From assembly GCA_016125215.1 (NCBI GenBank), contig WGMF01000035.1, forward strand, positions 37,498 through 101,497: a stretch of DNA of 64,000 bases, given 5' to 3'. A program made the position numbers and the translations under genes. Position 1 is the stretch's first letter; each line of letters begins with the position of its first letter. Below, one piece after another: positions 44,189 through 51,758 of the stretch. The stretch is from Phycisphaera sp. (GTDB lineage: Bacteria; Planctomycetota; Phycisphaerae; Phycisphaerales; Phycisphaeraceae). A model generated the notes under the pieces. The model made no database searches and was not told the DNA's origin. It was given only the letters and a program-made list of their open reading frames with translations.

Positions 44189-44368
44189 GTGCGACTCCAT
44201 CGTGCTTAGTGAACAGGCCTGGCGGGCCTCTCTGGCCGTACCCCCTATAAGGTCGGCCAAAACGGACCCTTGCGTGAGACCGATGATTGTACCCGGTTAT
44301 CGGATCGGCACCTAACCATGTGAAGGCCCCCGGTTGGCATTCCACAATTCGGGACCGTCTGGGGCAAA

Positions 44369-44432
44369 CCGGTAAACAGGGCAGGGCGAACCGGCCCTCC
44401 CAGCGGGTCCGTTCCCTTGACCTGATTACCGG
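44369..44432 (-). promoter_or_regulatory. Nested inverted repeat in exopolysaccharide intergenic region
   Basis: Outer arms CCGGTAAACAGG (44369-44380) and CCTGATTACCGG (44421-44432) match 11 of 12, with a GC-rich inner pair between. It lies 28 nt upstream (minus strand: downstream) of the sugar-transferase stop and before the Wza-like gene. It could be a leader or processing structure that sets expression of the two genes apart; no known riboswitch consensus recognised. Confidence 0.4.
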
Positions 44433-44459
44433 TCACAAAATAGCGTTTCACCGGACCGC

Positions 44460-45119
44460 TCACCGCGCCCCGCTGTCGTTGAACTTGGCAAATGTCGAGA
44501 ACAGCAGCTTGAACTCCAGGGCAAGGCTCATCCGGTCAATGTATTCGAGGTCCATCTTGAGCTTGCGCTTGACGGACTCGATGTCGGTGTCGTAGCCGTT
44601 GTAGATCTGGGCCATCCCCGTCAGGCCAGGCTTGACCGCAAGTCGCTTCTCGAAGTCGGGCATCTCCCGGCTAAGCTCCTCGAACATCTCCGGTCGCTCC
44701 GGACGCGGGCCGACCAGGCTCATCTCCCCACGCACGATGTTGAAAAGCTGCGGCAGTTCATCGACGTGGCTCTTACGCATCCATCGACAGACGGGGATCA
44801 CACGCGGGTCATCCTGACCGGCCCGGACCGCCTTGCCGTGCGCCTCGGCGTCGACATACATCGAGCGGAGCTTGTAGATCGTAAACAGCCGACCGTTCAG
44901 GCCGACACGAACCTGACGATAGAGCACCGGGCCCGCGGGGTCCCAGAGCTTGATGAGTAAAGCACAGAGCAACATCAGAGGCATGAAGCCCATAAAGAGC
45001 AGCGAGCCGCCCACGATGTCGAGCACCTCTTTGAAGATGCGGAACTGCCTGCGTGCCAATTCCAGCAGCACCCCACCGCCGCCCGCACCCACCATGACCA
45101 TTGTTATCGGTTCCGGCAT
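44460..45119 (-). CDS. Exopolysaccharide sugar-phosphate transferase (initiating)
   Basis: 219 residues. One membrane helix (about 35-60) precedes the bacterial sugar transferase domain with PVLYRQVRVGLNGRLFTIYK, DDPRVIPVCRWMRKSHVDEL and MSLVGPRPERPE, ending with PGLTGMAQIYNGYDT. This is the polyprenyl-phosphate hexose-1-phosphate transferase that starts repeat-unit synthesis. It is the short monotopic form, without extra N-terminal helices. It is the first gene of the operon; GAGGGG lies close to the ATG, and an AT-rich region lies upstream. Confidence 0.92.
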   Translation of the reverse strand: MPEPITMVMVGAGGGGVLLELARRQFRIFKEVLDIVGGSLLFMGFMPLMLLCALLIKLWDPAGPVLYRQVRVGLNGRLFTIYKLRSMYVDAEAHGKAVRAGQDDPRVIPVCRWMRKSHVDELPQLFNIVRGEMSLVGPRPERPEMFEELSREMPDFEKRLAVKPGLTGMAQIYNGYDTDIESVKRKLKMDLEYIDRMSLALEFKLLFSTFAKFNDSGAR

Positions 45120-45429
45120 GATTTCTTCCCCTCACCCTACAGGCGCGTAGCCCGAGCGAGAAACCCGATCTCCCCTGTCTCCATCGGCCAGCAAGTCACC
45201 CCGCTTGGACAGGTCTGTCGAAACGCCATGGCGTCCGACAGCGTTGTTCCCCCTAAGCTATCACCATTTTGCAGCCAGTCAATTGTGAATTCACCTATTT
45301 TTACGGATATTTAACTATCATCTCGTCGTTAAACTGTTTATACGGACCCTGTAATAATTTAGTGTGAAATTAGGCAGCTTTTCGGCGCCGAAAAAAGGCA
45401 AACCGGCTGCCAATCCCTAAGATACCTCC
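45120..45429. promoter_or_regulatory. AT-rich divergent intergenic region with perfect 16-bp palindrome
   Basis: 310 nt between the exopolysaccharide operon (minus) and a ferredoxin gene (plus). It is distinctly AT-rich around 45260-45370 and should hold both promoters. A perfect 16-bp palindrome TTTTCGGCGCCGAAAA lies at 45379-45394, 35 nt before the ferredoxin ATG; TTAAC (45311-45315) and GTTAA (45328-45332) form a second inverted repeat. Confidence 0.55.
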
Positions 45430-45723
45430 ATGCACGACGACGACCATGTCTGCCTCTGTTTCCACGTCTCCAAGCGGAAGATCGTCAACTTCTGCAAACG
45501 TGAGAAACCCCCCGCCGCCAGCCTCATCAGCCAGTGCCTGAGCGCCGGCACCGGCTGCGGGTGGTGCATCCCCTTTATCAAAAAACTCCACGAACAAACC
45601 ATGGCCGGCGTCGATCATCCCGACCTGCCGACCTCACCCGAGGAATACGCCAAGCGCCGGGCGCGGTATCTGTCCACGGGCGAGCGGCCTGAGGAAGAAT
45701 CCGCCGCAAATGAACACGAATGA
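45430..45723 (+). CDS. BFD-type [2Fe-2S]-binding protein
   Basis: 97 residues. Cys8 and Cys10 (CLC) and Cys43 and Cys46 (CGWC) have the C-x-C-x32-C-x2-C spacing of bacterioferritin-associated ferredoxin (BFD) domains, which hold one [2Fe-2S] cluster and work in iron storage or as modules of oxidoreductases. The second half (about residues 60-97) is charged and probably disordered. The last codons and the stop come from the left arm of a palindrome at 45702-45732. Partner unknown; stand-alone gene. Confidence 0.8.
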   Translation: MHDDDHVCLCFHVSKRKIVNFCKREKPPAASLISQCLSAGTGCGWCIPFIKKLHEQTMAGVDHPDLPTSPEEYAKRRARYLSTGERPEEESAANEHE

Positions 45724-45732
45724 ACGCGAATG
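45702..45732 (+). repeat. Left arm of gene-enclosing inverted repeat (word-array palindrome 4)
   Basis: 31 nt of 10-nt GCGAATGAAC-type words, matching the reverse complement of 46201-46231 at 27 of 31 positions. It supplies the last codons and stop of the BFD gene. The two arms are 468 nt apart and enclose the small membrane protein gene. Confidence 0.8.
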
Positions 45733-45756
45733 AGCGCAAGTGACCCGTGTGATAAA

Positions 45757-46164
45757 ATGAGTCCCATGCATACCACAGCGGCCCTGAACGTCACACCGAC
45801 GCGCACACGCAACGAGTCACCCGAAGTGGTCAGTTGGGTTGTGCTGGTCGTCGCCTGTGCCTGCGTGTTTGCCGTGGCTCTGGTTTTTGCAATCTCAAGC
45901 GGACGGTTTGCAAAAATCTTCGACGACTTCGGCACCGAACTGCCCACGCTATCCAAGATTTACCTCGCCACACCCGTCTTCGTGTTCCCCGCGGTGGCGA
46001 TGTTGATCTCGACCGTGATGCTCCTGGTGCAGTTGGTGTCGCAATCGAAAAAACTCGTCGTCATGCTTTACGTCATGGTCATCGGACTGTCGGTCCTTTC
46101 ATTCCTGACCTACGTCTTTGCCCTGTTCTTGCCCCTGAGCCATCTCATCCAGTCGGTGAACTGA
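45757..46164 (+). CDS. Small membrane protein of unknown function
   Basis: 135 residues from ATG 45757 (132 from ATG 45766). Three membrane helices (about 25-47, 72-95, 104-127) and the segment FDDFGTELPTLSKIYL, a motif that resembles parts of type II secretion GspF-like and related planctomycetal membrane proteins. No catalytic motif. It lies between the two arms of an inverted repeat, the only gene in the window so placed. Confidence 0.65.
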   Translation: MSPMHTTAALNVTPTRTRNESPEVVSWVVLVVACACVFAVALVFAISSGRFAKIFDDFGTELPTLSKIYLATPVFVFPAVAMLISTVMLLVQLVSQSKKLVVMLYVMVIGLSVLSFLTYVFALFLPLSHLIQSVN

Positions 46165-46200
46165 ATGACCCGCGTGACACCCGTTTTCACGATCGTGTCC

Positions 46201-46231
46201 AATTCGCGTTCATTTGCGTTCATTCGCGGCG
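46201..46231 (-). repeat. Right arm of gene-enclosing inverted repeat
   Basis: Reverse complement of the left arm at 45702-45732 (27 of 31 identical). It follows the membrane protein stop by 36 nt and precedes purQ by about 40 nt. Confidence 0.8.
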
Positions 46232-46271
46232 AACTCCCCGGCTGCTTCACACATCGCTATGATGAAAAGCC

Positions 46272-47066
46272 ATGAAACCCACCGCACTGATCCTCCGCTC
46301 GGCGGGCACCAACTGCGACCGTGAACTGGCGCACGCCTTCGAGTTGGCCGGCGCCGCGACACAGGCCCTCCACGTCCACAAGCTCATCGCCGACCCGGGT
46401 CTGATTGAACAGTTCGATCTCATTGGATTTCCTGGGGGCTTTTCCTACGGCGACGACATCGCCGCCGGCCGCATCCTGGCCAACCAGCTACGACACCGCC
46501 TGCTCGAACCCCTCCAGGATGCCGTTCGCCGCGGCGTGCCCATGATCGGCATCTGCAACGGGTTCCAGGTCCTCGTCAAGATGGGCCTGCTCCCCGACCC
46601 GCTCGAACCCAAACAAACTGTTACTCTCGCCGACAACACCTCGGGCCGATTCACGGACCGATGGATCAGACTCGTCGCGGACTCGACAAGTGTCTGCCTC
46701 TGGACGCGCAGCCTCGATCAGCTCGACCTGCCCATCGCGCACGGCGAGGGCCGGTTCACAGGCCACCCGGATGTGATCTCTCGCCTCCGCGACAACCACC
46801 AGGTCGCCCTGCGCTACGCACACAACGACAACCCCAACGGTTCGCTCGACGATATCGCCGGCATCTGCGACCCGACAGGCTCCGTCCTCGGACTCATGCC
46901 CCACCCCGAACGCTTCACCGACCCGACCCACCACCCGCAGTGGACCCGGCAGTCACCCGACTGGCTCACGCAAACACCCGCCGGTCTACGGTTCTTCCAC
47001 AATGCCGTCGAGCACGTGCGTCAGGGGAAAGAGTCTCACGCGGGGGTCGCTCAGAGCGCGGGGTAA
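46272..47066 (+). CDS. purQ: Phosphoribosylformylglycinamidine synthase glutaminase subunit
   Basis: 264 residues, in the size range of stand-alone PurQ. Class I glutamine amidotransferase residues: nucleophile Cys95 in GICNGFQ, His211 and Glu213 in PHPER; GFPGGFSYGDDIAAG is a signature. It releases ammonia from glutamine for PurL in the fourth step of purine synthesis. purL and purS are not in the window. No strong ribosome-binding site is seen before the ATG. Confidence 0.95.
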   Translation: MKPTALILRSAGTNCDRELAHAFELAGAATQALHVHKLIADPGLIEQFDLIGFPGGFSYGDDIAAGRILANQLRHRLLEPLQDAVRRGVPMIGICNGFQVLVKMGLLPDPLEPKQTVTLADNTSGRFTDRWIRLVADSTSVCLWTRSLDQLDLPIAHGEGRFTGHPDVISRLRDNHQVALRYAHNDNPNGSLDDIAGICDPTGSVLGLMPHPERFTDPTHHPQWTRQSPDWLTQTPAGLRFFHNAVEHVRQGKESHAGVAQSAG

Positions 47067-47127
47067 GACAGTGAACAGAATCAACAATAGTTAGCTTGCA
47101 AAAACCGCTTTCTATCAGGTTCTTTTC

Positions 47128-47340
47128 ATGTCCCTTCGGCAACTCAACACAATCTGTTACACCCTCTGCATCGTGTGCATCGTGGCGGGCGTTGTGTTTG
47201 CGCTGATCTTGATCAGGGGTGATATCGATAACAAGATCGCGTGGAAGGGCTTCATGACGATCGGCGTTTTCTTTCTTGCCTCATGCCTGACCTTGAGCGT
47301 CAACAAGATGATGGATAAGCCGACCAAAAACCAGGCCTGA
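47128..47340 (+). CDS. Small two-helix membrane protein
   Basis: 70 residues with two membrane helices (about 10-29 and 40-58), ending in a short basic tail (DKPTKNQA). No recognisable family. It lies 61 nt downstream of purQ in the same direction and may be co-transcribed. Confidence 0.6.
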   Translation: MSLRQLNTICYTLCIVCIVAGVVFALILIRGDIDNKIAWKGFMTIGVFFLASCLTLSVNKMMDKPTKNQA

Positions 47341-47487
47341 CGTAACAAAAAACAAGTTGCCAGCTTACATCTACCCCCAAGCAACCCGATCTATCCGCAT
47401 TGATCCCTAAACCCCAGACGTTCTCGACTCCTCGCTCACTGCGTCCCCCGCGTGAAACTTGCCTTCTCTTCGCGGTCTTTGTGAGAA

Positions 47488-48624
47488 CTACTCCGCACCG
47501 GGCCTCGAAGTGACCACAAGATTATCCCGGTGGATCACCTCGGCGTAAGCCATACGCCCCAGCAGCTTGGCAAACTGTGAAGACTTCTTGCCCATGATGA
47601 GCCTCAGTTCATCCGCTGAGTAATTCGTCAAACCCCGGGCAACCTCGCCGCCGCGTGCATCTCTGACGAGAAGCACGTCGCCGCGGTCGAACATGCCGGT
47701 GGCGTCGGTGACGCCGGTCGCAAGCAGGCTCTTGCCCTTGTCCCTCAGCGCAGCCGTCGCGCCGTCGTCGATGGTGATTGTCCCCGCGGGGCGTTTGGTC
47801 AGACCGATCCACCGTTCCCGGCTGTCCATCTTTCGGTTGCGCGGCGCGGGGGAGAAGAACGTGCCGACCTCTTCACCCGCCAGGATGCGCAGCAGGACAT
47901 CGCGCTCCCGTCCGTGGGCAATCACCGCCAGTTCGCCCGACTCCATCACGAGCCTGGCCGCCTCGAGCTTGGTCTTCATCCCACCGGTGCCGCGGGCCGA
48001 TCGATCCGAACGGGCCAGCCCCAGCACGTGCGTGACATCGTCGACGTGGTCGATCACCTTGCCCTTCTCATCGAGCAAGCCGTCCACCACGGAAAAAAGG
48101 ATCAGCGCATCGGCGCGCAGAGCGTGGCAGATCATGGCGGACAATTGATCGTTGTCGCCGAAGCGCAGCTCCTCGACCGCGACGGTGTCGTTCTCGTTGA
48201 TGATCGGCACGCAGCCCATCTTGTGCAGGTGGGTGACGCAGTTGCGGATGTTCAGGAAGCGGTTGCGGTCGTCAAAGTCGCTGCGCGTGAGCAGGATCTG
48301 GCCGACTTTCATGTTGTGAGGCGCAAAGGCCTCGTGCATGTGGGTCATGAGCCTGCGTTGCCCCACCGCGGCCACCGCCTGTTGGGCCGACACGTCGGTC
48401 GGCCGCTTGCTCAACCCCAGCTCCGCCACACCCGCTCCGATCGCACCGCTCGACACGATCGCCACCTCGCAGCCTGACGCGATCACCCCTGCCACCTGGC
48501 GCGCCATGTCCGCAAGGTAACGCTGGTCGATCTGCCCGTCGTCACCCGTAAGCACCTGCGTGCCGATCTTGATGACGATGCGCTTGGCGCTGGAGAGCAT
48601 GGATTGTCGGAGTGATGACGACAT
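47488..48624 (-). CDS. proB: Glutamate 5-kinase with C-terminal PUA domain
   Basis: 378 residues, full length. The amino-acid kinase domain has VIKIGTQVL, VSSGAIGAG, INENDTV, FGDNDQLSA and GTGGMKTKL; the last 100 residues are the PUA domain (LLVRDARGGEVARGLTNYS). It phosphorylates glutamate for proline synthesis and is usually feedback-inhibited by proline. Its start is 18 nt from the left arm of palindrome 5; proA is not in the window. Confidence 0.95.
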   Translation of the reverse strand: MSSSLRQSMLSSAKRIVIKIGTQVLTGDDGQIDQRYLADMARQVAGVIASGCEVAIVSSGAIGAGVAELGLSKRPTDVSAQQAVAAVGQRRLMTHMHEAFAPHNMKVGQILLTRSDFDDRNRFLNIRNCVTHLHKMGCVPIINENDTVAVEELRFGDNDQLSAMICHALRADALILFSVVDGLLDEKGKVIDHVDDVTHVLGLARSDRSARGTGGMKTKLEAARLVMESGELAVIAHGRERDVLLRILAGEEVGTFFSPAPRNRKMDSRERWIGLTKRPAGTITIDDGATAALRDKGKSLLATGVTDATGMFDRGDVLLVRDARGGEVARGLTNYSADELRLIMGKKSSQFAKLLGRMAYAEVIHRDNLVVTSRPGAE

Positions 48625-48641
48625 AGATAACCCAAGCGGAC

Positions 48642-48797
48642 TAGCCGCCGATGAACGCCGATGAACGCCGATGGGGGAAGGTGAACATGAAAATCGATGA
48701 AAACATAAAACCGGTCATGCGGCATCGGAAACAAGATGTAGAAACAAGGTATTGTTTATTGCCATTATCGGCGTTTATCTGCGTTCATCGGCGGCTA
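48642..48797. repeat. Inverted repeat of GCCGATGAAC words (word-array palindrome 5)
   Basis: Arms 48642-48672 and 48767-48797 agree at 29 of 31 positions; each is three 10-nt GCCGATGAAC words, with a 94-nt AT-rich interior. It fills the gap between proB and waaA; the right arm contains the TAG stop of the waaA gene. Confidence 0.85.
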
Positions 48798-50075
48798 AGT
48801 CTGCTCATCCAGCAGGCTCAGGGCGACCGCGGCGTGTCTTGCGGTGGCGCCTTGGCGTGACACGATAACGCGGCGACCGTTTTCTGCCAGTTGGTCCCGG
48901 CGGGTGGGGTCGTGTAACAGATCGATCACCGCCTGACCGGGGTCGGGCGAGACGACGATGCCGTGGCCGTCGGCCAGCGCGTCGACCATCTCCTGGAAGT
49001 CGCCGTGGTGCGGGCCGATCACGGTCGGCCTTCCGAGCGCGATGGGTTCCACGGGGTTCGAGCCGTGCATCGGGACAAAGCTGCGCCCGACGAGGGCAAC
49101 AGTCGCCCAGGCGTAGGCCTTGTTGAGTTCACCCATGGTGTCGAGAAGGAAGACGCGGCGCTGGTCGGGCTTGCGTTGAGAGCCGTCGGGGTGCTGGGAT
49201 CGACGGACGATCTCACCGTCGGGCAGGAGTCTGGCAACCTCCTCGAAGCGCTCGGGCTTGCGGGGGACGAGCACGAGTTGCGTGTGCGGGGGAAACCTCT
49301 TGAAGACATCGATCAGCAGGGCCTCTTCGCCCGGCCCGGTTGAGCCGGCGACGATCACGGGGGCGTCGTGGCTCACGCCCATCGCGTCGCGCATCGCCAT
49401 GGACCCGTGGACCCGGTCGGGGGTCATGAGCTTGACGCCGTCCCATTTCATCGAGTCCGCCACGGTGACACGGTGCTCGGGCACGCCCATGCCGCGGAAG
49501 CGCTGCGCGTACGCCTCGGTCTGCGCCGCCACAGCGGCGACCCGCTTGAACGTCGGCCCGATGACCGACCGGAAGCGGTGGTAGCCCCGGAAGCTGCGTT
49601 CACTCAGGCGGCCGTTGACGACGCAGACGGGGACGCCCCGACGCTGGCACTCTAACATCATGTTAGGCCAGACCTCGAGTTCCGCCAGGGCGACGGCGTC
49701 GGGGGACACCGCGTCGAGGAAGCGCCGGACAGCAAAGGTCGCGTCGTAAGGCGTACGGAGCACACGGTGGTGCGACGCGTAGATTTCCCTTGCCCGCGCC
49801 ACACCCGTGTCGGTCGTTGCGCTGACGACCACCTCCACGTCCGGTCGACGCTGCGAGATGTGGTCGACCATCGGGCGCACCGCGTTGACCTCCCCCACGC
49901 TCACGGCGTGGACGAGCAGGCGTTTGCGGGACTTGGTGGGCAGAGCGGGATCAACCCGGCCAAACCTCGCCGGCCAATCCGTGCGGTGCTTGCCCGAACG
50001 CACCATCCGGTACGCGAGCACCGGGCTGAGCACGATCGCCGCGCCGGCGTATGCGATGTCGTAGACCCACGCCAT
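48795..50075 (-). CDS. waaA: 3-deoxy-D-manno-octulosonic acid transferase
   Basis: 426 residues, usual length. An N-terminal membrane anchor (to about residue 20) precedes the GT30 domain: LLVHAVSVGEVNA (with the conserved Glu), ELEVWPNMM, and GRSFVPMHGSNPVEPIALG. It transfers Kdo to lipid IVA at the inner membrane. The stop lies inside a palindrome arm, and the leader contains an 8-bp hairpin (50077-50097) followed by four ATGTCTG heptamers (minus strand). Confidence 0.93.
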   Translation of the reverse strand: MAWVYDIAYAGAAIVLSPVLAYRMVRSGKHRTDWPARFGRVDPALPTKSRKRLLVHAVSVGEVNAVRPMVDHISQRRPDVEVVVSATTDTGVARAREIYASHHRVLRTPYDATFAVRRFLDAVSPDAVALAELEVWPNMMLECQRRGVPVCVVNGRLSERSFRGYHRFRSVIGPTFKRVAAVAAQTEAYAQRFRGMGVPEHRVTVADSMKWDGVKLMTPDRVHGSMAMRDAMGVSHDAPVIVAGSTGPGEEALLIDVFKRFPPHTQLVLVPRKPERFEEVARLLPDGEIVRRSQHPDGSQRKPDQRRVFLLDTMGELNKAYAWATVALVGRSFVPMHGSNPVEPIALGRPTVIGPHHGDFQEMVDALADGHGIVVSPDPGQAVIDLLHDPTRRDQLAENGRRVIVSRQGATARHAAVALSLLDEQT

Positions 50076-50076
50076 T

Positions 50077-50118
50077 CAGACATTGTAAGAATGTCTGATG
50101 TCTGATGTCTGATGTCTG
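50077..50118. repeat. waaA leader hairpin and four heptamer repeats
   Basis: CAGACATT (50077-50084) and AATGTCTG (50090-50097) form a perfect 8-bp hairpin right before the waaA ATG; ATGTCTG then repeats four times to 50118. A second perfect 8-bp hairpin lies at 50186-50213. Variation in copy number could alter waaA expression, but this is speculative. Confidence 0.6.
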
Positions 50119-50298
50119 ATACCTGAGGTCAGTAGAAACCCATTGAAGATTGATGAATGATGATTGATGATCTCAGACAAGAAAACAGGGTCCGGATTTT
50201 GTCCTGGACCCTGAACCCCTTGCTGATCTTGGCGGCCTTGGCGTGAAACTTCCCTGTCTCTCCCCGCGCTCACCGCGGCCCCCGCGTGAGACTCGATT

Positions 50299-51468
50299 TC
50301 ACTCTTTGTCCATCTCGAAGCCTTTTTCGGTGGCCTGTTCGCGGACGGCACCGATGACCGCTTCGTCGAGGGATTTTTCACCCGAGGCCTCGGCTTGCTT
50401 CTTCATCTCGGCGGCTACGTACTGGTCACGCGCGTCGGCCAGTTGTTTGATCTTTTTCTGGATCTCGCCTCGGTTCTTGGCCTGTTCTTCCACGTAGGCC
50501 TTGCGCTCCTCGGGGGTCATTTTCTGCATGTTCTCGGGGAGGTCTTCGGTTTTGACTTTCTCCAGGTCGAACTTCTCCTCCTTGCTGGCGTCGACAAGGT
50601 CCCACGCCGCGTTGTTGTAGAGGCCACCGGCTTTGGAGGTCACGCGGGCCGCCGCAACAGAGGGGGCCACGCTGTTGGCGTTGGCGTCCTGAGCGGTCTG
50701 GCGTGCCTGAGCCTCTTCAGCCTGCTGACCGTAACCGATGTAGGTCTTGTTGAGTTCCGCATTCAGCTCGGCCAGTTCCTTGTCCTGGGGTGCGTCGATC
50801 TGGACGACCTCTTTGTTCTGGTCGATGGCAAAGTATTTCCCGTCCGCCAGCGCCGCGCCGTCGGCCCACTTGCCGTTGAGGCCGTCCTGGAGCGAGCCGC
50901 AGTGGATCGTGTTGACGATGATGCCGTGCTCGATCGCGGCCTTGCAGGTCTGGGCGTAGGGCACGGTGCCCTGCGTGAACTCCTCGTTACCGGCGATGAA
51001 GATGGCACGGTAATCCTTGACGTTTTTGCTCCATTCGAGGTCACGCACCGCCACACCGATGACCTGCCCGCAGTATTCCGATCCGCCGTTGGTCGTCAGG
51101 GCAAAGAGCGCCTCGGAGATGCGGTCGAGGTCGGTCGTGAGCGGGGCCACCTGACGGATGTAGCCGGTCTCGGAGTTGAGGCTGTCGTTGCCGTATTCGT
51201 AGAGCGCGACGTAAAGCTCGGGCGACTGCCCGTTCTGCTTAGCGGTGGCAAACTCGTTGACGATCTTCCAGAGCTGGGCACGGGCCTGGTTGATCAGGCC
51301 GTCCATCGAGTTGGAGGTGTCGAGGAGGATGGCCAACTGGACGACGGGCTTGACGGGTTTGACTTCGGGCGCGGGTGCGACGGCAATATCTTTGGCGTGA
51401 ATCGGAGCGAGGGTGAAAGCGACTGTGAACAGCGCGACGAGTACGGTTGTTGCTGTGCGGGTTTTCAT
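50299..51468 (-). CDS. Secreted VWA-domain protein with helical tail
   Basis: 389 residues with a signal peptide (cleavage near IHAKD, residue 26). The VWA domain has the MIDAS motif DTSNSMDG at 50-57 (Asp50, Ser52, Ser54), fit to bind a metal and a protein ligand outside the cytoplasm. The remainder (about 230-389) is helical, charged and coiled-coil-like. Function unknown. AAGGAG 8 nt before the ATG. Probably monocistronic; a GC-rich palindrome follows metG upstream of its start. Confidence 0.8.
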   Translation of the reverse strand: MKTRTATTVLVALFTVAFTLAPIHAKDIAVAPAPEVKPVKPVVQLAILLDTSNSMDGLINQARAQLWKIVNEFATAKQNGQSPELYVALYEYGNDSLNSETGYIRQVAPLTTDLDRISEALFALTTNGGSEYCGQVIGVAVRDLEWSKNVKDYRAIFIAGNEEFTQGTVPYAQTCKAAIEHGIIVNTIHCGSLQDGLNGKWADGAALADGKYFAIDQNKEVVQIDAPQDKELAELNAELNKTYIGYGQQAEEAQARQTAQDANANSVAPSVAAARVTSKAGGLYNNAAWDLVDASKEEKFDLEKVKTEDLPENMQKMTPEERKAYVEEQAKNRGEIQKKIKQLADARDQYVAAEMKKQAEASGEKSLDEAVIGAVREQATEKGFEMDKE

Positions 51469-51602
51469 CGTGAGGCTCCTTGTGCGTGATGAAAGTCTGA
51501 TCGTAGATGGACCCTGCTTACATCCATGTCAGACGCACACCCCCGGGAGAGGTTTCAAGGTGCGCGGAAAAATGTTTGGAGGACCTTGGATGATCGTTCA
51601 CT

Positions 51603-51731
51603 GCCCAGGGAGTGGGAAGTGTCCCCCTCCCCGGACCCCTCCCCCTCCCAGAGACGGCCGTCACAACACAGGGGTACGCCTCCCCCGGCTCGGGCAGGGG
51701 GGTCCGGGGGGACGGCAGTCCCCCTGGTCTG
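51603..51731. repeat. GC-rich imperfect palindrome between VWA gene and metG
   Basis: A C/G-rich stretch with outer CCAGGG/CCCCCTGG arms and inner runs such as CCCCTCCCC and GGGGGG facing each other. It belongs to the same general C/G-rich palindrome type as 24613 and 30412. It lies after the stop of metG (minus strand) and may serve as its terminator. Confidence 0.6.
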
Positions 51732-51758
51732 CAATTGTTTTTCTCGAATAATCGTATG

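Noticed and set aside
47425..47487. Possible single degenerate arm of a word-array palindrome after proB
   Set aside because: Words such as CCCGCGTGAAACTTG recur near 50230-50290, but I could not find a matching partner arm, so I did not call an element.
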